The notes below the pieces were generated by a model, which saw only the letters and a program-made list of their open reading frames with translations, was not told the DNA's origin and made no database searches. Positions 1-5,740 of a DNA stretch of 5,740 nucleotides are shown here, piece by piece. This DNA is from Bacteroidota bacterium (GTDB lineage: Bacteria; Bacteroidota; Bacteroidia; Bacteroidales; UBA932). The DNA is taken from assembly GCA_009778375.1 (NCBI GenBank), contig WRJW01000128.1, positions 1-5,740 on the forward strand. The letters run 5' to 3'. Positions within the stretch are counted from its first letter, which is position 1, and each line of letters begins with the position of its first letter. Made by a program: the position numbers and the translations under genes.

Positions 1-1620
1 ACCGATTACAACTCTTTGTATGCCACCAAATACGATCTGTTGTATGCCGATAATCCGCAATTTAATTTATCCACGGTGATTCCTCCCGGCACTCCGCTTG
101 GCGGAAGAGATACCTGGGAATCTCAAGCGGGCTTTTACGGGCGTATGAACTACAACTACAAAGAAAAACTTTTGCTCGAAGCCAACTTGCGCTACGACGG
201 TACCTCCAAATTTCCGGATCGGTTAAAATGGGCCTGGTTTCCCTCCTTCTCGGCAGGATACAGGGTTTCGGAAGAGCGATTTTGGGACCCCATTAAGTCG
301 GTTTGGAACTATATGAAGTTACGCGCCTCTTATGGATCTATCGGCAATCAAACTGTATCCAACACTTTATATGTTCCCACCATGTCTTCGGGATCATCAA
401 ATTGGATTGTGAATGGAGAACAACTCCCCTATTACGGTACTCCCGCAGCCGTGCGCAACGAGATTACCTGGGAAACTGTGCAGGTGAGGGATGCCGGATT
501 TGATGCAAGGTTCCTTAAAGGGGAATTGGGAGTTACCGCCGACATTTTCCAAAGAAAAACCAAGAACATGATTATCGTTGGCGCACCCTTTCCCAACTCT
601 TTTGGAGCAGATTCTCCTCAGGGAAACTTTGGAGAACTAACAACCAATGGATACGAAATCTCCCTTGATTATTCCCGTACCTTTGCCAACGGATTAAGCA
701 TCTCTGTAGAGGCAACGCTTGCCGATGCGCTTTCTAAAATTACCAAATATCAGGAGACTGAGACCCACTCCCTTACCGCCTCCTATTACACCGGCAGAAC
801 CGTAGGAGAAATCTGGGGCTATACCACCGACAGACTCTATCAAAAAGAGGATTTTGTGTGGGAGAACGGACAATTGGTTACCAAAGTAGTAAACGGTAAA
901 ACAGTGAACGTCTTAGTGAGTGACACCGGGTATCAGGATTTTCTTCAGTCGGGCAACTTCAGGTTTGGCCCCGGAGACGTTAAGTTTAAAGACCTCAATG
1001 GAGACGGCTCGATTAATAACGGCAAGAATACCGTAGAAGATCCCGGCGATCTATCCATCATTGGAAACTCAACCCCAAGGTACGAATATAGTTTTAGATT
1101 GGGGTTGGATTATAAAGGATTTAGTTTTAGCCTCTTTATGCAGGGAATTGGTTCACGTCAAATCCGTCCCGACGGACCGTTGGTGGTTCCGGGATACAAC
1201 GCTTTGGCCGGGGCAATGCCTCAGGTGATTGCAGGCGACTTTTGGCGTGAAGACAGAACGGACGCCTATTACCCCCGCCCCTACAACCTCCAGTGCAACG
1301 AAGGCTCAAACGCCGCTATTTTTAATACCGTAACCCAATCCAGGTTCCTTTTGGATATGTCGTACTTGCGTATCAAAAACATTACCTTTGGCTATTCGTT
1401 ACCCAACCGACTCATTAGCAAAGCCAATGTGTCAAGAGCAAGGGTCTATGTGGCGTGTGAAAATATGTTTACCTTTCACAAACTTGGCGACCTTCCCATT
1501 GACCCCGAGGTTAGCATTAATCAATCCGCCTACAGGTCAGGCACCTACAATGCCGGACGGGTGGGCGTAGGTACGCCGTTCTATAAAACGGTTTCTCTTG
1601 GAATTCAACTCGGATTATAA
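1..1620 (+). CDS. SusC-like TonB-dependent outer-membrane transporter, C-terminal part (5' end outside window)
   Basis: The reading frame is open from base 1 to the TAA at 1618-1620, giving 539 residues of a protein family usually about 1,000 residues long. Signal peptide, carboxypeptidase-regulatory-like domain and plug are therefore missing upstream; an apparent TTG start at 16 is just an internal Leu codon. What remains is the beta-barrel. Family landmarks are RYDGTSKFP (residues 64-72 of the visible part), a calcium-loop-like DLNGDGSIN (331-339) followed by IIGNSTPRYEYSF, and a late SYLRIKNITFGYSLP strand motif. These are typical of the SusC/RagA group of Bacteroidota. Such proteins import oligomers across the outer membrane, powered by TonB-ExbBD, with SusD as a lid. 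The SusD-like partner follows after 22 bp, supporting co-transcription. The protein ends SLGIQLGL, without the usual terminal aromatic residue. Substrate cannot be inferred; glycan, peptide or other oligomers are all possible. Confidence 0.95.
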   Translation, partial: TDYNSLYATKYDLLYADNPQFNLSTVIPPGTPLGGRDTWESQAGFYGRMNYNYKEKLLLEANLRYDGTSKFPDRLKWAWFPSFSAGYRVSEERFWDPIKSVWNYMKLRASYGSIGNQTVSNTLYVPTMSSGSSNWIVNGEQLPYYGTPAAVRNEITWETVQVRDAGFDARFLKGELGVTADIFQRKTKNMIIVGAPFPNSFGADSPQGNFGELTTNGYEISLDYSRTFANGLSISVEATLADALSKITKYQETETHSLTASYYTGRTVGEIWGYTTDRLYQKEDFVWENGQLVTKVVNGKTVNVLVSDTGYQDFLQSGNFRFGPGDVKFKDLNGDGSINNGKNTVEDPGDLSIIGNSTPRYEYSFRLGLDYKGFSFSLFMQGIGSRQIRPDGPLVVPGYNALAGAMPQVIAGDFWREDRTDAYYPRPYNLQCNEGSNAAIFNTVTQSRFLLDMSYLRIKNITFGYSLPNRLISKANVSRARVYVACENMFTFHKLGDLPIDPEVSINQSAYRSGTYNAGRVGVGTPFYKTVSLGIQLGL

Positions 1621-1642
1621 ACAGACTTAATACAAAATCACC

Positions 1643-3508
1643 ATGAAAAAGACACTTTATATCATATTTGCATTGCTTTTTGCGGGTACAGGCTGTAATG
1701 ACTTTCTTGATCGTCCAAACAAAGATATTTTGGATGACGACACCTACTGGGAGTCGGAGAAAAACCTTGAACTCTTTGCAAACGGATTTTATGAAAGATA
1801 CTTCCAAGGATACGGCACGGGCTGGAGCGGACAGGGATATACGATCTTCTATAACGATTACTCCATCTCCGATGTGGTCTCTATGAGCAACCAAATGCAG
1901 TACGACTTTCCCAATACCGTTCCCGAAACCGCAACAGGTATCAAGGGGTGGTTGGGCATCATGCAAGGAGTTAGAAAGGCCAATATTTTTATTGATCGCA
2001 TCGAAAACAGGGCAAAACCCAAACTTACCGAAGATGTTTATGCCCACTGGATGGGCGTGGCAAGGTTTTTCCGCGGCCTTGAATATGCAAGAGCCATTAT
2101 GATTTATGGAGATTTCCCCTATTACGATGCTCCCGTCCCTACAGACAACCCCGATTTGTTGTTTAAAAACAGGGACCCCAGAGTCTATATTGCCGATAAA
2201 ATTTTCGATGATTTTGAATATGCAATAAATCATTGTAGATCAGCCAAAAATTGGGGATATGTAGAAAAATATGTGATAGCCGCATTCGCTTCAAAATATA
2301 TGCTTTACGAGGGAACGTGGCAGGTTTATCACGACGCCGTTTTTGGAGGAGGCGATAGCGAAAGGGCCAAAAAATACCTGAAAGCATCGCTAAACTATGC
2401 CGATATGGTCATTCAATCGGGGCGGTATGCCATTCAAACCGATTTAAGAACGCTCTTTGGTTCTCTGGATCTTTCGTCCAACAAGGAGGTTATTTTGGGG
2501 CGCGAATATATCCGGTCTTCTGTAGCCCATACTGTAGCAACATATTGCAATCCAAGGTTTGACACGCAATGGTATGGAGCGCCCAACCACAAATTTATCT
2601 CCTCTGTACTGTGTATTGACGGCAAACCTCAGGGGACATCCGACCTGATCAATCCCCAAAATTTTGAGGAGTATGCCTTGTCCAATCTACTCAAAAAAGT
2701 TGATCCAAGGTTAGGAATGTCGATTAGCGACACCCTTGTAAACAGAGGCAGTTACTCCAGTTACTATACCCGAAAATTTATTCCCAGGGAGGGCGAACTT
2801 AATTCGGGAGCGGCAGTTTGGAATGGAAATAACGAAACATCTTGCCCTGTAATGCGTTATGGCGAGATACTCTTAAATTACATAGAAGCCAAAGCAGAAC
2901 TTGAAAAATTGGGAGAAGCAACGGTAACTCAATCTGATATAGATTTAACTATAAATGCGTTACGCGATCGTCCCATAGACGAAACGGGCATCTCTCAAGG
3001 CTTGGTTCCCTTGGCCCACCTCAACCTCAACGCTATTCCCATTGACAATAAAAGGGATGCAGACGTCTCTCCTTTGATTTGGGAAATTCGAAGAGAGCGG
3101 ATGATTGAACTCTTTTATGAATGTACACGGGCAGACGATGTAAAGAGATGGAAAAAAATTGAGTACTTCAACAACGATCTCTACCCCGAAACGTTGTGGG
3201 GCGCCTATATGGATCTGAGCAGGCGCGAAACGGGAAGATACTTAGTAATCTTTAGCAATGCCGCTACCGGAGAGATCAACCTCACCGCTACCCAAGCCAA
3301 TATTTATGGCATTTATGATGGAACCGAGACCTACGAAGTTTTTTCAAAGTCCATGGATCCGGCCGATCAAAAAGGATTTAGATTGATTTCAAGAACGTCT
3401 CGCCTCGAGGTAAAACCCGAAAGAGCCTATCTGTCTCCAATCCCTAAAAGTCAAATAGATCTATACGCCGACAACAGCTACGAATTGCGTCAAAACCCCG
3501 GATGGTAA
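1643..3508 (+). CDS. SusD/RagB-like nutrient-binding outer-membrane lipoprotein
   Basis: This is a complete 621-residue SusD homologue. It starts with a lysine-containing n-region and hydrophobic core (residues 1-17), then Cys18 in an AGTGC lipobox, so it should be a signal-peptidase-II lipoprotein exposed at the cell surface. The lipobox is slightly unusual, with Gly at -3. The mature start CNDFLDRP is typical of the family. Helical TPR-like SusD blocks are visible: RFFRGLEYAR with YGDFPYYD (141-162), RYGEILLNYIEAKAEL (405-420), WEIRRERMIELFYE (480-493) with DDVKRWK (498-504), and the C-terminal LSPIPKSQIDL (597-607) ending QNPGW. SusD proteins bind substrate and close over the SusC barrel. 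The ATG at 1643 is chosen because the signal peptide begins there. It is preceded by A-rich sequence (AATACAAAATCACC) and no Shine-Dalgarno, as usual in this phylum. It is somewhat longer than many SusDs (about 500-600). The ligand is not inferable. Confidence 0.96.
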   Translation: MKKTLYIIFALLFAGTGCNDFLDRPNKDILDDDTYWESEKNLELFANGFYERYFQGYGTGWSGQGYTIFYNDYSISDVVSMSNQMQYDFPNTVPETATGIKGWLGIMQGVRKANIFIDRIENRAKPKLTEDVYAHWMGVARFFRGLEYARAIMIYGDFPYYDAPVPTDNPDLLFKNRDPRVYIADKIFDDFEYAINHCRSAKNWGYVEKYVIAAFASKYMLYEGTWQVYHDAVFGGGDSERAKKYLKASLNYADMVIQSGRYAIQTDLRTLFGSLDLSSNKEVILGREYIRSSVAHTVATYCNPRFDTQWYGAPNHKFISSVLCIDGKPQGTSDLINPQNFEEYALSNLLKKVDPRLGMSISDTLVNRGSYSSYYTRKFIPREGELNSGAAVWNGNNETSCPVMRYGEILLNYIEAKAELEKLGEATVTQSDIDLTINALRDRPIDETGISQGLVPLAHLNLNAIPIDNKRDADVSPLIWEIRRERMIELFYECTRADDVKRWKKIEYFNNDLYPETLWGAYMDLSRRETGRYLVIFSNAATGEINLTATQANIYGIYDGTETYEVFSKSMDPADQKGFRLISRTSRLEVKPERAYLSPIPKSQIDLYADNSYELRQNPGW

Positions 3509-3528
3509 TCTGGGGTAACGCCCTTTTT
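3495..3528 (+). terminator. Hairpin over the susD-like stop codon with trailing T-run (candidate terminator)
   Basis: ACCCCGGAT (3495-3503) pairs with ATCTGGGGT (3508-3516), giving a 9-bp stem with one G-T wobble and the four-base loop GGTA. The TAA stop (3506-3508) lies in the loop and the start of the right arm. A run of five T follows at 3524-3528, but 7 bases after the stem rather than directly after it, so this is an imperfect intrinsic terminator. It could instead protect the mRNA 3' end or allow partial read-through. The position, just after the SusCD pair and just before a candidate promoter, fits an operon boundary. Confidence 0.45.
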
Positions 3529-3559
3529 GAAACAGTTTCTGAATATTTTTATACTTTTG
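3526..3559 (+). promoter_or_regulatory. Candidate Bacteroidota sigma-ABfr-type promoter for the NSS transporter gene
   Basis: TACTTTTG at 3552-3559 matches the Bacteroidota -7 consensus TAnnTTTG exactly. TTTG at 3526-3529, within a TTTTTG run, fits the -33 element. The gap between them is 22 bases, slightly longer than the usual 19-21. Transcription would start near 3565, leaving a leader of roughly 15-20 bases before the ATG at 3582. The sequence is AT-rich here, so a chance match is possible, but its place immediately before a gene that follows a hairpin makes it credible. Confidence 0.6.
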
Positions 3560-3581
3560 CATGTTCTAACACTATGTAACT

Positions 3582-4934
3582 ATGCAAAATTCAAGAGATC
3601 ATTTTGGCAGTCAATTTGGCGTTTTGGTCGCCGTAGCGGGGTCGGCAGTCGGCCTTGGAAATTTTTGGCGCTTCCCTTATTTGGTAGGCACTTACGGCGG
3701 CGCCGCCTTTATCATTGTGTACATACTGTTTGTACTCTTCCTTTGCCTTCCGATCATGTTTTCGGAATTTGTAATCGGACGGCGTTCCCAAAGCAACGCT
3801 TTGGGCGCTTTTAAAAAATTAGCGCCCGGAACAGGATGGTGGGGCATTGGTATCCTTTGCGTAGCCGCTTCCTTTGCCATTCTGTCGTTTTACTGTGTGA
3901 TTGGAGGATGGACCATCGAATATATGTATCAATCCGTAATAGGGGGATTTTCTGCAGATTCCGTGGTACAAAATCAACATTTTACAGATTTCTCCACCTC
4001 TCCTTTTCGCCCTATTCTCTGGCATTTGGTATTCCTGGGCATGTCGGCATTTATTGTGGTAGCCGGCATTAAAAACGGCATTGAAAAATATGCTAAAATT
4101 TTGATGCCCATACTGTTAGTAATGATTATTTTCATTGCCGTGCGGGTACTCTTTTTACCGGGTGCATCTCAGGGCGTTTCGTTCCTTTTCCGTCCCGATT
4201 TTTCTAAAATCACGGGGCAAAGTTTGCTGGCCGCCTTGGGCCAGGCCTTCTTCTCGCTCAGTTTGGGTATGGGGTGTATCATTACCTACGCCTCTTATGT
4301 AAAAAAGGAGGAGAGTATTGTTAAATTGGGAACATACAGCAGCTTTGCCGACTTGGGCTTTGCCATGCTGGCCGGTTTGGCCATTATGCCCGCCGTCTTC
4401 GCCTTTGGCATCTCCCCCTCCGAGGGACCCAGTCTTGTCTTTGTCACCCTGCCCCTTATTTTTGCCCAGCTCCCTTTGGGCAATATCTTTGCTTTTGTCT
4501 TTTTTGCAAGCCTGTTGATTGCCGCCATTACCTCCTCCATTTCGCTTATTGAAGTGGTTACTGCCTATTTTACCGAAGAACTTAAAGTGTCGCGCCGACT
4601 CTCTGTGGCTATAACCTCGGCAGTGGTGGTGGTGACCGGAAGCCTTAGCGCCCTCTCTTTTGGCGTTTTAAAGGAGGTTAAAATTTTTGGGAAAGGATTT
4701 TTTGATATGTTTGACTACCTTGCATCCAACATTTTGCTCCCGATCGGCGGCCTGTTGATCGTCATCTTTATTGGATGGGTGCTCAGCAAGAGTGCGGTAA
4801 AAGAGGAACTCAGCAGCGGCGGCCGGTATAAGGTTCCGATTTTTGGCGTGGTGATGTTTATCCTGAAATTTGTGGCGCCTGTTGCCATTGCGCTTATCTT
4901 TCTCAACTCTCTTGGATTTTTGAAATTGTTTTAA
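3582..4934 (+). CDS. Sodium-dependent amino-acid transporter, NSS/SNF (LeuT-fold) family, 11 membrane helices
   Basis: This complete 450-residue inner-membrane protein belongs to the neurotransmitter:sodium symporter family. The N-terminal part aligns with LeuT without gaps by eye. It has Arg5, the TM1 motif GSAVGLGNFWRFPY (20-33) with Gly20, Ala22, Val23, Asn27 and Arg30, and Glu62 in TM2. Tyr104 (TM3), SLSLGMG (225-231, TM6), Tyr239 and ITSSIS (316-321, TM8, with Thr317/Ser318 at the Na2 site) follow. Glu332 stands where LeuT has Asp369 (inner gate), and Asp378 where LeuT has Asp404 (outer gate with Arg30). Asp257 in TM7 aligns with LeuT Asn286 at Na1. Helices are at about 12-34, 39-66, 87-115, 146-163, 168-188, 212-240, 247-275, 300-329, 338-359, 376-402 and 417-445; TM12 is absent, as in other short bacterial members. 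It imports an amino acid or amine with sodium; which one is unknown. The ATG at 3582 fits the conserved N-terminus and lies 22 bases after the candidate -7 element. Confidence 0.96.
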   Translation: MQNSRDHFGSQFGVLVAVAGSAVGLGNFWRFPYLVGTYGGAAFIIVYILFVLFLCLPIMFSEFVIGRRSQSNALGAFKKLAPGTGWWGIGILCVAASFAILSFYCVIGGWTIEYMYQSVIGGFSADSVVQNQHFTDFSTSPFRPILWHLVFLGMSAFIVVAGIKNGIEKYAKILMPILLVMIIFIAVRVLFLPGASQGVSFLFRPDFSKITGQSLLAALGQAFFSLSLGMGCIITYASYVKKEESIVKLGTYSSFADLGFAMLAGLAIMPAVFAFGISPSEGPSLVFVTLPLIFAQLPLGNIFAFVFFASLLIAAITSSISLIEVVTAYFTEELKVSRRLSVAITSAVVVVTGSLSALSFGVLKEVKIFGKGFFDMFDYLASNILLPIGGLLIVIFIGWVLSKSAVKEELSSGGRYKVPIFGVVMFILKFVAPVAIALIFLNSLGFLKLF

Positions 4935-4940
4935 CAGCGA

Positions 4941-5740
4941 CTAAACACATACTGCCTGCGCCAAGGCTTCCCAGGAAAACCGCTTCTTTGCTGTACGTAT
5001 CCCTGCGGTAAATCTATCCGTAGGACCCTCTGCATAAAAAAGAGCCATGGCCTCGGCTACCGATTGGGGATGGGGCGCCGCCACATAGCCGGCGATTCCG
5101 TCTGGAACCATCTCTGCCAAACCGCCTACATCGGTAACAATCATGGGTTTTAAAAAGTGATAGGCGATTTGGGTAATGCCGCTTTGGCTGGCGCTTTTGT
5201 AGGGTTGTACCACCAAGTCGCACAAAGAGAAATAGGCAGCTACCTCATGGTCGGGAATAAAGCGGTTGTGGATAACAATGTCGTCGGTAATGCCTAACTG
5301 CACGATTTGGTTCCGGTATTTTTCTTCGTTTTCGTAAAATTCTCCGGCCACCAACAGTTTTTTGCCCGCCGCAAATCCCTGTTTCTTAAACATAGCCCAA
5401 GCTTCTAACAACCAATCCAATCCCTTATAGGGACGTACCAATCCAAAGAAGAGGGTCCAGGAACAGGCCGCATCCAATCCCAACTGTTTGGCTGCCTCTA
5501 TTCGCTCAACAGGTAGCCCGTATATATCATATACCGGATGAGGGGAATAAACTACCGGTTTGGGGGGACAAAAGGCGATAATCTCCTCCTGTACCTGACG
5601 CGACATGGCCACAAAGGCGTCTACGCCACCCGTAAAATAGCGGCTTAAAGGGGTATCCCAAAAGTGGCGCTCATGTGGAATAAGGTTGTCGACCAAAGCT
5701 GTTACCCTCATTCCTCCTCCTTTGGCACAGCGGCAAACGG
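4941..5740 (-). CDS. GT4-type (GT-B fold) glycosyltransferase, C-terminal part (5' end outside window)
   Basis: The minus-strand frame runs from the right edge to a TAG at 4943-4941. An ATG at 5711-5709 is in frame, but the open frame continues upstream without a stop (VCRCAKGGG before MRVTALVDNLIPHE). That Met lies inside the N-terminal Rossmann domain, so it is probably not the true start. Counting from this Met, the linker region includes VYSPHPVYDIYG (54-65). The nucleotide-sugar-binding domain begins with FFGLVRPYKGLDWLLEAW (88-105, basic Arg93 and Lys96) and continues through LLVAGEFYEN (119-128), CDLVVQPYKSASQSGITQIA (164-183) and IVTDVGGLAEMVPDG (191-205). Glycosyltransferases of this kind transfer a sugar from a nucleotide donor in the cytoplasm, often for capsule, lipopolysaccharide or glycolipid synthesis; donor and acceptor are unknown here. 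The two Glu of the classical EX7E motif are replaced by Ser173 and Gln181. It converges on the transporter gene with 6 bp between stops, so it is a separate transcription unit. Confidence 0.92.
   Translation of the reverse strand, partial: VCRCAKGGGMRVTALVDNLIPHERHFWDTPLSRYFTGGVDAFVAMSRQVQEEIIAFCPPKPVVYSPHPVYDIYGLPVERIEAAKQLGLDAACSWTLFFGLVRPYKGLDWLLEAWAMFKKQGFAAGKKLLVAGEFYENEEKYRNQIVQLGITDDIVIHNRFIPDHEVAAYFSLCDLVVQPYKSASQSGITQIAYHFLKPMIVTDVGGLAEMVPDGIAGYVAAPHPQSVAEAMALFYAEGPTDRFTAGIRTAKKRFSWEALAQAVCV

Noticed and set aside
16..18. TTG as a start codon for the SusC-like protein
   Set aside because: The frame is open to base 1 and the protein there is already inside the barrel domain, so this is an internal Leu codon.
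991..1017. EF-hand-like DLNGDGSIN in the SusC-like protein as a sign of an unusual calcium-binding insertion
   Set aside because: This loop is a regular feature of SusC-family barrels and does not set this protein apart.
1517..2233. Long open frame (238 codons) on the minus strand across the susC-susD boundary
   Set aside because: It lies wholly antisense to two strongly supported genes and the junction between them. Its translation is rich in Cys, Ile and His with no recognisable domain, as expected for a chance shadow.
3527..3814. Open frame of 95 codons overlapping the start of the transporter gene
   Set aside because: It is out of frame with the well-conserved transporter N-terminus, its translation is Arg-, Cys- and His-rich without family features, and its start lies inside the candidate promoter.
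5709..5711. ATG as the true start of the glycosyltransferase
   Set aside because: The frame continues upstream to the window edge, and the Met begins a strand of the N-terminal Rossmann domain (VTALVDNLIPHE). About a third of the protein would be missing.

Overview
The window looks like chromosomal DNA from a member of the Bacteroidota, most likely of the Bacteroidales type. Three things point there: a SusC/SusD outer-membrane nutrient-uptake pair, A-rich translation starts without a clear Shine-Dalgarno sequence, and a promoter matching the Bacteroidota -33/-7 consensus (TTTG, then TAnnTTTG). Species cannot be read from the sequence. By eye, base composition is even across the window and nothing stands out as foreign.

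Layout: (1) positions 1-1620 (+) hold the C-terminal half of a SusC-like TonB-dependent transporter whose start lies upstream of the window. (2) After 22 bp, positions 1643-3508 (+) hold a complete SusD-like surface lipoprotein; the two genes form an operon pair. (3) A 9-bp hairpin covers the susD-like stop codon. It is followed by a short T-run that also serves as the -33 element of a candidate promoter. (4) Positions 3582-4934 (+) hold a complete 11-helix sodium-dependent amino-acid transporter of the neurotransmitter:sodium symporter (NSS/SNF) family, with its ion-site and gate residues readable against LeuT. (5) Positions 4941-5740 (-) hold the C-terminal part of a GT4-type glycosyltransferase that converges on the transporter with only 6 bp between stop codons. 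Its start lies beyond the right edge.

SusC and SusD are expected to work together as a lidded outer-membrane importer for an oligomeric nutrient. No glycoside hydrolase, peptidase or regulator is visible here, so the substrate is unknown. The NSS transporter moves free amino acids or similar amines across the inner membrane with sodium. It appears to have its own promoter, so a functional link to the SusCD pair is possible but unproven. The glycosyltransferase probably belongs to a separate unit reading in from the right. There is no stretch over 300 bases without a gene. I found no RNA gene, CRISPR array, insertion sequence or clearly new system. The findings are modest features of junctions and protein families.
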